Of a stretch of DNA of 64,000 nucleotides, positions 1 through 8,243 are shown in pieces (positions within the stretch are counted from its first letter, which is position 1; each line of letters begins with the position of its first letter). The position numbers and the translations under genes were made by a program. The stretch covers positions 1,984,001 through 2,048,000 of the forward strand of contig CP099514.1 of NCBI GenBank assembly GCA_025809375.1. Reading direction: 5' to 3'. The notes beneath the pieces were generated by a model, which saw only the letters and a program-made list of their open reading frames with translations, was not told where the DNA came from and made no database searches. This stretch comes from Bacillus zhangzhouensis. Lineage in GTDB: Bacteria; Bacillota; Bacilli; Bacillales; Bacillaceae.

Positions 1-227
1 CCATTGTTACGTACAGCTGTACGGATGTTTTCAGGCACAGAGTTTAGGTTAGCCACTAGCTCTTCGATTGATTGATCTTCAAGAGCTGATACACCTTCGA
101 TTGCTTTGTTTAAGTTTGTTACATATGTGTTGTGGTGTTTAGTGTGATGGATCGTCATTGTTTCCTTGTCGATATGCGGTTCTAATGCATCGTAAGCATA
201 TGGTAATTCTGGAAGTTTAAAAGCCAT
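1..227 (-). CDS. sodA: Mn superoxide dismutase, N-terminal part (gene runs off the left edge)
   Basis: SodA converts superoxide to hydrogen peroxide and oxygen in the cytoplasm. About 75 residues are visible. They begin [19 protein letters not shown] and include the N-terminal helical hairpin with the metal-ligand histidine region ([15 protein letters not shown]), typical of Fe/Mn superoxide dismutases. The ATG follows a clear AAGGAGGAATTT ribosome binding site. The C-terminal alpha/beta domain, with the remaining metal ligands, lies outside the window. In B. subtilis sodA also neighbours yqgC. I see no convincing promoter in the 180 bases between sodA and yqgC. Confidence 0.95.
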   Translation of the reverse strand, partial: MAFKLPELPYAYDALEPHIDKETMTIHHTKHHNTYVTNLNKAIEGVSALEDQSIEELVANLNSVPENIRTAVRNN

Positions 228-408
228 GGTTAAATTCCTCCTTAAAATGTATGTACTGAAATGCTTCCTTTGTAGTCAGCAATTCACCCTACTCAAAGAG
301 TATCAAAAGAAACAGCTTGTTTCAACGTTATTGCTCATGTTCTGAAACATTTCAGTGTTTATTTTGTATTTAGCCCTTTAGAAAAAGTTTTAAACACCCT
401 TTTTCCAC

Positions 409-894
409 TTAGCGAAGGACATAAAATAAGAAGATTCCCAGCATCAGCGCCTGAATCAATCCTTTTGCAAAAACACCTGATACAAATCCAATTAATGAGC
501 CTAATCCGACTTTCACACTCGTCTTCAGATTTTTTTGATGAACGATGAGCTCGGCAATGACACTCCCGAGAAATGGACCAATAATAATTCCTGCAATGGG
601 GATCACAAAAGGACCAGCTAATAACCCAATGGTGCTTCCCCAAATAGCTGCCCTGCTACCGCCAAAGCGCTTTACCCCTATAAGGTTTGAGACATAATCT
701 GCCGCAAATAAAACGGCGGTAAACATCGCTTGAATGAGCCAGAACGTCAGTGTAAGCGGCTCGAAGCTAAAGAAGAAACCATATAGAATAAACCCGAGAA
801 CCATAAAGACCACACTCGGAATAATTGGATAAACCAGTCCAACAAACGCAATGATAAATGCACAGCCAATCAATATCCAATACAGAACGTCCAA
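409..894 (-). CDS. yqgC: DUF456 family membrane protein YqgC
   Basis: A 161-residue, very hydrophobic protein of unknown function. Several membrane segments are visible, including two glycine-rich repeated stretches ([21 protein letters not shown] and [15 protein letters not shown]) characteristic of DUF456 proteins. The start is TTG at 894, preceded by AAGGAGGCGG; no ATG fits the N-terminus as well. It lies between sodA and yqgB as in B. subtilis, in the same direction as sodA. The biochemical role is not known to me. Family assignment is confident, function is not. Confidence 0.85.
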   Translation of the reverse strand: MDVLYWILIGCAFIIAFVGLVYPIIPSVVFMVLGFILYGFFFSFEPLTLTFWLIQAMFTAVLFAADYVSNLIGVKRFGGSRAAIWGSTIGLLAGPFVIPIAGIIIGPFLGSVIAELIVHQKNLKTSVKVGLGSLIGFVSGVFAKGLIQALMLGIFLFYVLR

Positions 895-972
895 GACCCT
901 GCCGCCTCCTTTTTATATGCTGTATTCATTATGCCTCATTCCTTCTATCTTAACCAGTGATGAGGGCCATAC

Positions 973-1002
973 TTGTACTTATTGGATAGACATTGATACA
1001 AT
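973..1002 (+). promoter_or_regulatory. Predicted SigA promoter of yqgB
   Basis: TTGTAC at 973-978 and TACAAT at 997-1002 are separated by 18 bases. The predicted start lies about 30 bases before the yqgB start codon. Read by eye. Confidence 0.5.
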
Positions 1003-1039
1003 ATGAGAAATAGAAAAGAATGTAGGAAGTGAATGGGTA

Positions 1040-1795
1040 TTGAACGTATTTAATCTATTATTAAAAGGAATTTATTCACCAAAAGATATTGCTAAAGCAC
1101 GGTTTACAGGGATCGGTAAAGCGATTTTATTCATTTTTATCCTCTCAATCATCGCAGCCGTTCCACAGGGGTATCATATGAGCCAAGAGATTTCGAATGC
1201 GATGTCAGGATTTCAGCATGTGATCAAAAAAGATTTACCCGACTTTTCAATCGAAAAAGGAAAGCTTCAAGCGGATCAAAGTGCACCAATAGAAAAAGAA
1301 GAAAACGGCATCACGATCATCTTTGATCCTGCTGAAAAAATAAAAGCAAGTGAGCTTGAATCAAAACAAACGGCCATCGCTTTATTAAAGGAAAAAGCAG
1401 TGATTGCGATTGATGGGCAAATGACAGATATCCCATACCAGCTCCTTGGCGGAACGTTGACAAAAGATGAACTCGCTCGCGTTACAAATCAGAACCAAGC
1501 GATTCTCATCCCTGTCATCTGTGTACTGTTATATTTATCCACTGCGGCTCTCATGTTTATCAGCACAACATTCCTTGCGATGCTTGGTACATTTATTAAA
1601 CGAATGCAGCAAAAAGAGCTGTCCTTCCAAATGCTTTGGAAGCTCTCCGCTTATTCAGTCACATTAACGACGGTCTTTTTCGCGATCATGAGTGCATTAA
1701 ACACGCCTGTTGCAAACTCATTTTTACTAAATTGGGTCATTAACTTTATCTTTTTATATCTTGTTGTAAAAGAAATACCTGCAAAAAAAAGCTAA
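1040..1795 (+). CDS. yqgB: DUF1189 family membrane protein YqgB
   Basis: A 251-residue membrane protein of unknown function. One hydrophobic segment lies near residues 27-45. A hydrophilic, probably extracellular region of about 100 residues follows, and three C-terminal hydrophobic segments close the protein. This is the DUF1189 arrangement. The start is TTG at 1040, with AGGAAGTG about eight bases upstream. It is monocistronic, with its own SigA-like promoter and a strong terminator downstream. The next stretch holds a dead gene on the other strand. No function is claimed. Confidence 0.8.
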   Translation: MNVFNLLLKGIYSPKDIAKARFTGIGKAILFIFILSIIAAVPQGYHMSQEISNAMSGFQHVIKKDLPDFSIEKGKLQADQSAPIEKEENGITIIFDPAEKIKASELESKQTAIALLKEKAVIAIDGQMTDIPYQLLGGTLTKDELARVTNQNQAILIPVICVLLYLSTAALMFISTTFLAMLGTFIKRMQQKELSFQMLWKLSAYSVTLTTVFFAIMSALNTPVANSFLLNWVINFIFLYLVVKEIPAKKS

Positions 1796-1828
1796 TAATC
1801 AATACAACAAGGATTTGTCTACACAATG

Positions 1829-1857
1829 AAAGCTCCTCCGGCTCGGAGGAGCTTTTT
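1829..1857 (+). terminator. Terminator of yqgB
   Basis: A perfect 12-base-pair stem (AAAGCTCCTCCG / CGGAGGAGCTTT) with a 3-base loop, ending in a short T run. It lies 33 bases after the yqgB stop. Confidence 0.85.
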
Positions 1858-1872
1858 AAGTCTATTCATGCT

Positions 1873-2372
1873 CTACGACTCATCTGGATGGATAATCGCA
1901 AACACTTTTTTAAAATATAGTCCCTCATTTTCAAAAACTGTCTTTTCAAGTACACGAATGGACCCCCTTACTCCAGCCTCAATACGGTGGAGATTAAACG
2001 ATTAGCTTCTGTCATATATCCATTTCCACCCTGCCTTTGATCAAGTATATACCCGAGCCAAGCTCCTTCTATCGGACCTCTTACGACATTTAAGAAAATA
2101 CCATGCATGTAAGATTCATCTTGGCACTTCTTTGTACACTGCGCTGAATTCGTTCAATTTGACGAGGTAACGTGGAGAAATCATCTTTGACCGAAGGGGT
2201 CATTCCTGAAAATATGAGCCATTTTCATGCTCTAATAACTCATATGAGGCGGCTCTCCTATTTACACCAACGACCCAAGCAATTTTTATTACAAGACATA
2301 CTAGAACTAACTAGAACCATCCTTTCCAGCTTTTCTCCTCTTTTTGGTTCTATCATTTTAGGACATGCATAG
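1873..2372 (-). pseudogene. Degenerate RimJ/RimL-type GNAT N-acetyltransferase
   Basis: No intact gene fits here, but the minus strand in shifting frames carries recognisable GNAT fragments. One reads ESYMHGIFLNVVRGPIEG. The next reads AWLGYILDQRQGGNGYMTEA, matching the acetyl-CoA-binding Q/R-x-x-G-x-G/A region. A C-terminal piece reads SIRVLEKTVFENEGLYFKK, matching the family's usual SIRVLEKAGF-x-x-EG block. About five residues are missing between IEAGV and SIRVLEK. At least two frameshifts and an in-frame stop separate the pieces. The stop codon is near 1873; the 5' boundary is uncertain. Probably a lost protein-acetyltransferase paralogue. Confidence 0.7.
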
Positions 2373-2404
2373 ACTGAAGTAAACTCTTAAAAGCGGTGAG
2401 TAAA

Positions 2405-2707
2405 ATGCGGCGAATTCTTTTTTTACTAATCAGTTTGTTTGTCCTCTTTATTATCTTTTTTGATTTAAAAAATGGAACGATTCCTGTTGAAGAAAACCCA
2501 GCCGTCCCAGCAAGTTCCCTTCAAACAGCTGAGAAAAAGACATATAAGAATGTCACTGTAAAACAAGGTGAAACGGTTCTCTCCATCGTACACACAAGCA
2601 AGCCGCTTGATGATGTCATTAGAGATTTCGAGGAGCTGAATCAAGGTGTTAAAGCGAACGAAATCAGGGCAGGCAGCACATATAAGTTTCCTGTCTATAA
2701 GAGATAA
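2405..2707 (+). CDS. yqfZ: LysM-domain membrane-anchored protein YqfZ
   Basis: About 100 residues: an N-terminal membrane anchor (residues 3-20), a linker, then one LysM-like domain (VTVKQGETVLSIVHT ... ELNQGVKANEIRAGSTYKFPV). LysM domains bind peptidoglycan, so the protein is probably attached at the outer face of the membrane. I choose ATG 2405 because GGTGAG sits four bases upstream. GTG 2396 opens the same frame three codons earlier but has no ribosome binding site. A CATAGACT box just upstream (2368-2375) resembles a SigE -10 element, but no good -35 accompanies it. It precedes ispG, which has its own promoter. Confidence 0.8.
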   Translation: MRRILFLLISLFVLFIIFFDLKNGTIPVEENPAVPASSLQTAEKKTYKNVTVKQGETVLSIVHTSKPLDDVIRDFEELNQGVKANEIRAGSTYKFPVYKR

Positions 2708-2719
2708 AACGTTAATTCC

Positions 2720-2749
2720 TTGTCATTCATACAAAGAGACTGTTACAAT
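2720..2749 (+). promoter_or_regulatory. Predicted SigA promoter of ispG
   Basis: TTGTCA at 2720-2725 and TACAAT at 2744-2749, spacer 18. The predicted leader of about 55 bases holds an imperfect hairpin at 2769-2792 just before the ribosome binding site. Confidence 0.6.
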
Positions 2750-2811
2750 ATGAACTGTAAAACACGACGTACACAGCAAAAATTGCTTGTACACTAAGGA
2801 GCGATTGACAA

Positions 2812-3927
2812 GTGAGTGAAGTCACACATCGTACTAAAACGCGTCCCGTCAAAGTGGGACCTTTAACTATAGGTGGAAATAATGAGGTTGTCATTCAAAG
2901 TATGGCAACAACCAAAACACATGATGTTGAAGCGACAGTCGCTGAAATTAAACGTTTAGAAGAGGCAGGCTGTCAAATCGTGCGTGTCGCATGTCCAGAT
3001 GAGCGTGCGGCAAATGCAATTGCGGACATTAAAAAGCAAATTAACATCCCGCTTGTTGTGGATATTCATTTTGACTACAAGCTTGCTCTGAAAGCGATTG
3101 AAGCAGGCGCAGACAAAATCCGAATCAATCCGGGAAACATCGGAAGAAGAGAAAAAGTCGAAGCTGTTGTCAAAGCGGCAAAAGAAAAAGGCATTCCCAT
3201 TCGTATTGGGGTAAACGCTGGTTCATTAGAGAAAAAGATTCTTGATAAATACGGCTACCCGACAGCAGATGGTATGGTCGAAAGTGCATTGCATCACATT
3301 AAAATTCTAGAAGACCTAGACTTTCATGACATTATCGTCAGTATGAAAGCATCTGATGTAAACCTTGCAATTGAAGCATACGAAAAAGCGGCAAAAGCCT
3401 TTGATTATCCTCTTCACCTTGGGATTACAGAATCAGGTACATTATTTGCAGGTACAGTCAAAAGTGCAGCTGGACTTGGCGCTATTTTGAATATGGGGAT
3501 TGGGAACACACTCCGGATTTCATTAAGTGCTGACCCAGTTGAGGAAGTGAAAGTAGCACGTGAATTGTTAAAATCATTTGGTCTTGCAGCAAATGCAGCA
3601 ACACTGATCTCCTGCCCAACTTGTGGACGAATTGAAATTGACCTCATCAGCATTGCAAATGAAGTCGAAGAATATATTTCTAAAATCAAAGCACCGATTA
3701 AAGTAGCCGTTCTCGGCTGCGCTGTAAACGGTCCAGGGGAAGCACGTGAAGCAGACATCGGAATCGCAGGTGCTAGAGGCGAAGGCTTATTGTTCCGTAA
3801 AGGTGAAATTGTGCGTAAAGTACCGGAAGAAACAATGGTCGAAGAACTGAAAAAAGAAATCGATAAAATCGCTGAAGAACATTATGCCAAAATGGAAGCT
3901 GAAAAAGAAAAACAAGCGAATGCCTAA
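2812..3927 (+). CDS. ispG: 4-hydroxy-3-methylbut-2-en-1-yl diphosphate synthase (flavodoxin)
   Basis: IspG (GcpE) makes HMBPP from MEcPP, the penultimate step of the MEP isoprenoid pathway, using a [4Fe-4S] cluster. The 371 residues show the TIM-barrel substrate domain followed by the C-terminal iron-sulfur domain, with cluster cysteines in SCPTCGR and [10 protein letters not shown]. The start is GTG at 2812, with AAGGAG about nine bases upstream. It carries its own promoter and terminator, so it is probably monocistronic. ispH, the next pathway enzyme, lies about 9 kb away on the same strand. Length and motifs are normal. Confidence 0.97.
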   Translation: MSEVTHRTKTRPVKVGPLTIGGNNEVVIQSMATTKTHDVEATVAEIKRLEEAGCQIVRVACPDERAANAIADIKKQINIPLVVDIHFDYKLALKAIEAGADKIRINPGNIGRREKVEAVVKAAKEKGIPIRIGVNAGSLEKKILDKYGYPTADGMVESALHHIKILEDLDFHDIIVSMKASDVNLAIEAYEKAAKAFDYPLHLGITESGTLFAGTVKSAAGLGAILNMGIGNTLRISLSADPVEEVKVARELLKSFGLAANAATLISCPTCGRIEIDLISIANEVEEYISKIKAPIKVAVLGCAVNGPGEAREADIGIAGARGEGLLFRKGEIVRKVPEETMVEELKKEIDKIAEEHYAKMEAEKEKQANA

Positions 3928-3929
3928 CA

Positions 3930-3963
3930 AAAAACGCCTGACTGCGACGTCAGGCGTTTTTCT
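3930..3963 (+). terminator. Terminator of ispG (probably bidirectional with yqfX)
   Basis: A perfect 13-base-pair stem AAAAACGCCTGAC / GTCAGGCGTTTTT around a six-base loop. T runs on both strands could serve ispG (plus) and yqfX (minus), which converge here. Confidence 0.9.
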
Positions 3964-3970
3964 GTTCTTG

Positions 3971-4333
3971 TTAAAAGAACGGGGTGATAAATATGCCTAG
4001 GATAACGGAGACAATTCCGATCCCAATTGACCACGCGCCAAGCGCATGTGCTCCTTTTCTTCTTGCAATATAACCAACAACGATTGCCGCTACTCCTAAT
4101 AGCACCGGCAAGACAAATAATGAGATAATCGCAATCGCGAGTGCTGTATAGCCTATCCCTTTACTGCCTGAATCGTCACCTGCTTGGTCACGTCCTTGTC
4201 TATCTTCTTGATCTCTTGAAGCTTGATATGGCTCTGCAATTTCAGCAGATGTTTCCTCTAAATAGCCATCATCATTGCTAAAGTGTGTGTCGATTTCGCG
4301 ATCATTTCTTCTGAAATCCTCGTCTCTTTCCAT
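3971..4333 (-). CDS. yqfX: Small membrane protein YqfX
   Basis: A 120-residue protein with an acidic, charged N-terminal half (MERDEDFRRNDREIDTHF ...) and two C-terminal membrane segments linked by ARRKGAHALG. ATG 4333 is chosen because AAAGGGGGAATTGATC precedes it; longer in-frame reading upstream lacks a ribosome binding site. The CATACTA box upstream suggests forespore (SigG) expression. The two-helix DUF4190-like fold gives no enzymatic hint, so function remains unknown. It is transcribed divergently from yqfW and convergently with ispG. Confidence 0.85.
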   Translation of the reverse strand: MERDEDFRRNDREIDTHFSNDDGYLEETSAEIAEPYQASRDQEDRQGRDQAGDDSGSKGIGYTALAIAIISLFVLPVLLGVAAIVVGYIARRKGAHALGAWSIGIGIVSVILGIFITPFF

Positions 4334-4372
4334 GATCAATTCCCCCTTTTGGTTAATAGAAAGGAGCTTTTT

Positions 4373-4401
4373 TAGTATGAGCAAAAATGTCTGTTTCATG
4401 A
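4373..4401 (-). promoter_or_regulatory. Predicted SigG promoter of yqfX
   Basis: On the minus strand, TCATG (-35-like, plus 4397-4401), 17 bases, then CATACTA (plus 4373-4379), a perfect match to the SigG -10 consensus. It lies about 40 bases before the yqfX start. Read by eye. Confidence 0.5.
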
Positions 4402-4450
4402 TTGCTAAAACTTGCTGGAATTGTGAATTGATTATGTTACACTTTAAGAG

Positions 4451-4456
4451 TATAAA
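4451..4456 (+). promoter_or_regulatory. Weak SigA-like -10 before yqfW
   Basis: TTGATT (4428-4433), 17 bases, then TATAAA (4451-4456). The predicted start would lie almost on the ribosome binding site, giving a very short leader, so this is tentative. Confidence 0.3.
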
Positions 4457-4472
4457 AATGAGGAGAGTGGGC

Positions 4473-5060
4473 ATGTTACGTTTAGGAATTGATATTGATG
4501 GTACAGTGACGGCGCAGGACACCTTTGTTCCCTACTTAAATGAGTCGTTCCAATGTGCCATGACACTAGATGATATGACAGAGTATGATTTGACGAAGCT
4601 TTTAAAGATTTCTCAAGAAGAATTTTGGGGCTGGATGGATCAGCACGAGCCTCTTATTTATAAACAGGCAAAGCCTGCCGAGGGTGCAAAAGAGATCCTC
4701 GATCAAATGAAGCATCAGCATAAATTGATTTATATTACAGCAAGAAGGCAGCAGCATTCGAATATCACCTATAAGTGGTTTGAAGAACATGGCGTGCACT
4801 ATGATGACATAGAGCTGGTTGGCGGTCATCATAAGCTGGAAGCCGTTCAAAAGCACAAGATTGATGTATTTTTTGAAGACCATCATGGCAATGCCACAAT
4901 GATTGCAAAAGAAGCGGACATCCCGGTGATACTTTTTAACTCCCCTTATAACCAAATGCCAATTGACGACAGGATTATTCGCGTAAACAACTGGCAGGAG
5001 GCGTCTCAATGGATCAAACAATACGAACAGCGTCTGCAAACTGCTTATTCATGTAAGTGA
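4473..5060 (+). CDS. yqfW: HAD-family 5' nucleotidase-like protein YqfW
   Basis: A 195-residue HAD-superfamily phosphatase, annotated in the family as putative 5'(3')-deoxyribonucleotidase. The catalytic motif I is visible at the N-terminus as GIDIDGTVT, with the nucleophile and acid/base aspartates. YITARR in the middle fits motif II, and the acidic pair FFEDHHGN fits motifs III/IV. ATG 4473 follows AGGAGAGTGG. The substrate cannot be told from sequence; a nucleotide or other small phosphomonoester is likely. It converges with the ROK kinase, and its terminator lies over that gene's 3' end. Confidence 0.85.
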   Translation: MLRLGIDIDGTVTAQDTFVPYLNESFQCAMTLDDMTEYDLTKLLKISQEEFWGWMDQHEPLIYKQAKPAEGAKEILDQMKHQHKLIYITARRQQHSNITYKWFEEHGVHYDDIELVGGHHKLEAVQKHKIDVFFEDHHGNATMIAKEADIPVILFNSPYNQMPIDDRIIRVNNWQEASQWIKQYEQRLQTAYSCK

Positions 5061-5103
5061 GCAAACAACGAGCGGAACAAACGTGAGGGTTTCTTACACG
5101 CTG

Positions 5104-5137
5104 AAGCCGATACATTTTTTAATGGATCGGCTTTTTT
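5104..5137 (+). terminator. Terminator of yqfW
   Basis: Stem AAGCCGAT (5104-5111) / ATCGGCTT (5126-5133) followed by a T run. The right half lies within the last codons of the convergent sugar kinase gene. Confidence 0.75.
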
Positions 5138-6036
5138 GATGGATCAAGATCCCCTTCTTTCATGAGGAAATGGTACAGTGCTCCCTTCATGCCTGCCTGA
5201 TTTAAGCAGTAGCAAGTTTCCAGCTTCACTTGAATGTTCTTCCACGCATGCAGTGTATGTAAATGTTTTTCAATGTTTTGTAATAAATCTGATCTTGCAC
5301 TTACGCCTCCGCCAATGAGGATTTTCTCTGGGTTAAGGACAGCCGCTACATTGTAAATGCCAATGGCTATTCGCTTGTACCATTGATCCACCAGATTCTC
5401 AATGGCCGGATCATGCTTCGCCTTTTCAAAAATCTCTTGACCATCTATTTGAGTACTTTGCGGAATTCCCTGATTTTCTTTATAGCTCCGAATTAATCCA
5501 GCCGTTGAAGCGCTGCTGTTAAGAGTTGTAAACTGGCCATTTTCCGTTTCTGTCAGCATCATGCCAAATTCACCACCGCGGAAGGAAGCCCCGCGCACAA
5601 GCTGACCATCAGCAAAAATACCACCGCCAACACCCGTGCCAATCGTCATACAAATAAAGCTGTCACAATCTTTCGCATGACCACTGTATTTTTCTGCGAG
5701 AGCTGCACAGTTCGCATCATTTTCCACTTCTACACGAAGAGACGTTTTCTCTTCTAAAAGTGTTTTTACATTTTGACCATTTAAGGCGATAATGGCGCCG
5801 GCAAATTCTGTATAACCTGATTCACTGTCTACAAAACCTGGAAGACTGATGGCGATACCGCTGACATCTGTCATCCTTTGATATTCCCTGACCACTTCCG
5901 CCATGGCTTCTAAAAACGGTTCAAGCTGCCGGCAATTCGTTTGATAGTCACTATTAGTGACCAGTTTTCCATCCTGATCCATTAATCCATATTTCGTTCT
6001 CGTCCCGCCTACATCAAACACGACGTAATATGCCAC
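5119..6036 (-). CDS. ROK-family sugar kinase (beta-glucoside kinase-like)
   Basis: A 305-residue ASKHA-fold kinase. The N-terminal phosphate loop VFDVGGTRTKYGLMD, the catalytic region ENDANCAALAE (general-base Asp) and the glycine-rich adenosine loop TIGTGVGGGIF are all visible. The usual ROK zinc-binding CxCGxxGCxE motif is absent; RGGEFGMM follows directly, as in BglK-type beta-glucoside kinases. The substrate is probably a hexose or phospho-beta-glucoside precursor, but this is inference. The start is GTG 6036 after AAAGGAGGGG. B. subtilis has no kinase at this place, and no transporter or glycosidase accompanies it here. It is flanked by its own promoter and by terminators, so it is monocistronic. 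Confidence 0.85.
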   Translation of the reverse strand: MAYYVVFDVGGTRTKYGLMDQDGKLVTNSDYQTNCRQLEPFLEAMAEVVREYQRMTDVSGIAISLPGFVDSESGYTEFAGAIIALNGQNVKTLLEEKTSLRVEVENDANCAALAEKYSGHAKDCDSFICMTIGTGVGGGIFADGQLVRGASFRGGEFGMMLTETENGQFTTLNSSASTAGLIRSYKENQGIPQSTQIDGQEIFEKAKHDPAIENLVDQWYKRIAIGIYNVAAVLNPEKILIGGGVSARSDLLQNIEKHLHTLHAWKNIQVKLETCYCLNQAGMKGALYHFLMKEGDLDPSKKPIH

Positions 6037-6098
6037 TTTTGACCCCTCCTTTTACTCCAAAAGACTCAAAATTCATGAATTCGTAGTACCTTGATCTC

Positions 6099-6127
6099 AT
6101 TTTAATGAAACAACCGCCCTTTGTAAA
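6099..6127 (-). promoter_or_regulatory. Predicted SigA promoter of the ROK kinase gene
   Basis: On the minus strand TTTACA (plus 6122-6127), 17 bases, TAAAAT (plus 6099-6104). The palindrome AAAACGTTTT overlaps the -35. It resembles a degenerate CcpA site with about two mismatches, so catabolite control is possible but unproven. Confidence 0.55.
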
Positions 6128-6148
6128 ACGTTTTTAAAAAACAAAACA

Positions 6149-6176
6149 AAAAAGCCAGCTCCACGGCTGGCTTTTT
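6149..6176 (-). terminator. Terminator of the znuC-znuB-zur operon
   Basis: An 11-base-pair stem AAAAAGCCAGC / GCTGGCTTTTT with a 6-base loop, abutting the zur stop codon. Confidence 0.85.
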
Positions 6177-6604
6177 CATGAGTGAACTTCCTTCGGTTCG
6201 CAGGAAGGACACGTTCCGTATATTTCAAATTTATGTCCGCTGATATGGTAATCCTCTAAATCGGCGTCGAGCTTGTCCATAGGACAGGCATCGATCTCTT
6301 TTGTTTTCCCGCATGCAAGACAAATAAAGTGATGGTGATGATGGGAAAATGAACATTTAAAACGGAATAGTTTCTCCCCTGACAATTCCGTTGTTTCTAA
6401 TATTCCAAGGTCTTCATATAGTGACAAGTTTCTATAAATCGTATCAAAGCTGAGACCCGGGTAATCTTCACTTAGTGCCGTCAGCACATTTTTAGCGGTC
6501 AAGTATTTATCAGAATCTGAAAACAATTGAAGCATATCTTCACGTTTGCTGGTATATTTGTAGCCTTTTTCCTTTAATAAATCAAGTGCTTCTTGTACGT
6601 TCAT
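6176..6604 (-). CDS. zur: Fur-family zinc uptake repressor Zur
   Basis: A 142-residue Fur-family regulator that represses zinc uptake genes when loaded with zinc. The N-terminal winged-helix DNA-binding domain (VLTALSEDYPGLSFDTIYRNLSL) is followed by the dimer domain with the metal-binding stretch FSHHHHHFICLACGK. Structural CxxC pairs appear as CLAC and CPSC. ATG 6604 is preceded by AGAAGGGGGAATC, so I reject the longer frame. It overlaps the end of znuB by 23 bases, so the repressor is cotranscribed with its target transporter. A Zur box upstream of znuC implies autoregulation. Confidence 0.95.
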   Translation of the reverse strand: MNVQEALDLLKEKGYKYTSKREDMLQLFSDSDKYLTAKNVLTALSEDYPGLSFDTIYRNLSLYEDLGILETTELSGEKLFRFKCSFSHHHHHFICLACGKTKEIDACPMDKLDADLEDYHISGHKFEIYGTCPSCEPKEVHS

Positions 6605-7442
6605 GTTGATTCCCCCTTCTGAATTTCCCAATACTTATACACCCGATTAAAATCAAAATAGACAGCATCACAATGGTTCCGCCTGGCGCTAAATCAAGAT
6701 AATAGCTTAAAATCAATCCGGCCAATACAGACAATTCACCAAACAAGATGGAAAGGAAAATGGCTTGTTTGAATCCTTTGGCAATACGGATACTTGCCGC
6801 AACAGGAAGCGTCATGAGCGCCGACACAAGCAGTGTACCGACGATACGCATCGATGCTGCAATGACAAGTGCAACGACTAAAATAAAAATAAAATGAATC
6901 CATTTAGCTGAAATACCAGAAGCCTTTGCATGTTCTTCATCAAAAGAAAGCAGAAACAATTCTTTATATAAAAGCACGACAACTAAGACAACAACGAGTG
7001 AGATCCCCACAATAATCCAAAGATCAAGTCTTGAAACCGCACTGACACTGCCGAACAAATAACTAAATAAATCTGTATTAAAACCATTCGCTAGCGAAAT
7101 GAAGATGACGGAGATCCCAATCCCCCCTGATAAAATAATGGGAATGGCAAGCTCCTGATAATGCTTATACACAGAGCGCAGGCGCTCAATAAATAATGAA
7201 CCGGCAACAGAAAAAGCCATCCCTAAGTACAGCGGACTGACCCCTGTCAAGAGGCCAAACTTTTTATCAAGGAATAGACTTGCAGCAATACCGGCAAGTG
7301 ATACGTGACTGAGGGCATCTGCAATAAGCGAGAGCCTTCTTACGACAATAAATACACCAAGTAAGGGCGCTATAAAACCGATCAGCATACCTGCGATAAA
7401 CGCATTTTGTAAAAATTCATAATGAAAAAATGGAAATAGCAT
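6582..7442 (-). CDS. znuB: Zinc ABC transporter permease ZnuB/AdcB
   Basis: A 286-residue ABC-3 family permease with about eight to nine membrane segments. It carries the family-typical GVFIVVRRLSLIADALSHVSLAG stretch near residues 29-52, and the SFDEEHAKASG loop that contacts the ATPase. It forms the membrane channel for zinc (or manganese) import with ZnuC. Its ATG overlaps the znuC stop codon by one base (TAATG), showing tight translational coupling, and its 3' end overlaps zur. Zinc specificity is inferred from the adjacent zur gene and Zur box. Confidence 0.93.
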   Translation of the reverse strand: MLFPFFHYEFLQNAFIAGMLIGFIAPLLGVFIVVRRLSLIADALSHVSLAGIAASLFLDKKFGLLTGVSPLYLGMAFSVAGSLFIERLRSVYKHYQELAIPIILSGGIGISVIFISLANGFNTDLFSYLFGSVSAVSRLDLWIIVGISLVVVLVVVLLYKELFLLSFDEEHAKASGISAKWIHFIFILVVALVIAASMRIVGTLLVSALMTLPVAASIRIAKGFKQAIFLSILFGELSVLAGLILSYYLDLAPGGTIVMLSILILIGCISIGKFRRGNQHERTRST

Positions 7443-8218
7443 TATTCATGTCCCCCGTGATGGTGATGGTCGTGATGAATCACTTGAATGTCATGTCCGT
7501 AAAATTGGGATAGCGCCTGATCATCCATTGAATCAAACGCTTCGGCATCCCCGTGGAAATGCAGCGTCTGATTTAAACAAGCCACATGGGTGACTTTATC
7601 AGAAACGGTGCCAACGTCGTGTGTGACGAGAATTAAAGACATGCCTTTTTCTTTGTTCAATGTTTCGAGCAGCTGATAAAAGCCTTCTACTGTCCGCTGG
7701 TCTACCCCAACCGTGGGCTCATCCAAAATGAGTAGTTTCGGCTGACTGACTAGCGCACGGGCAATAAAAGCACGCTGCTGCTGCCCGCCAGAAAGCTCGC
7801 CGATATTTTGATGCTTTAAATCTTGTATGCCAACTGAGCAAATGGCATCTTCAACTTGCCATTTATCCTGCTTGCTCATGCGTTTAAATAAACCAATTTT
7901 TGCGGTCAGTCCGCTTGCGACGACCTCATATACCGAAGCAGGGAAACCTGTATTAAAACTATTCGCCTTTTGAGAAACAAATCCAATTTGATCCCAGTCT
8001 CTAAATTTTGAAACAGGCGTGCCAAATAGCTTTAATTCACCTTGCTGCGGTTTAATGAGCCCAAGCAGGCATTTTAATAAGGTTGTTTTACCAGAACCAT
8101 TCGGTCCAACAAGTGCTAGAAAGTTTCCTTCCTCTACTGTTAAATGAATGTGATCAATGACATTTCGCTGTCCATACGAGTACGAAATGTCCTTCATTTC
8201 AATAATTGGCTTTGCCAT
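7442..8218 (-). CDS. znuC: Zinc ABC transporter ATP-binding protein ZnuC/AdcC
   Basis: A 258-residue ABC ATPase. The Walker A motif GPNGSGKTT, the signature LSGGQQQR and the Walker B LLILDEPTVGVD are all present. The C-terminal tail is histidine-rich (HDIQVIHHDHHHHGGHE) and could bind zinc. I choose ATG 8218 because AAAGGTGG lies eight bases upstream; GTG 8230 is in frame but has no ribosome binding site. It is first in the operon znuC-znuB-zur. No solute-binding protein (ZnuA) gene is nearby, so it must be encoded elsewhere. Confidence 0.94.
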   Translation of the reverse strand: MAKPIIEMKDISYSYGQRNVIDHIHLTVEEGNFLALVGPNGSGKTTLLKCLLGLIKPQQGELKLFGTPVSKFRDWDQIGFVSQKANSFNTGFPASVYEVVASGLTAKIGLFKRMSKQDKWQVEDAICSVGIQDLKHQNIGELSGGQQQRAFIARALVSQPKLLILDEPTVGVDQRTVEGFYQLLETLNKEKGMSLILVTHDVGTVSDKVTHVACLNQTLHFHGDAEAFDSMDDQALSQFYGHDIQVIHHDHHHHGGHE

Positions 8219-8243
8219 GAATCTTTCCACCTTTGATCAATAT

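Noticed and set aside
2172..2372. Plus-strand open frame of 66 codons
   Set aside because: No ribosome binding site. It is the reverse of the decayed acetyltransferase on the minus strand.
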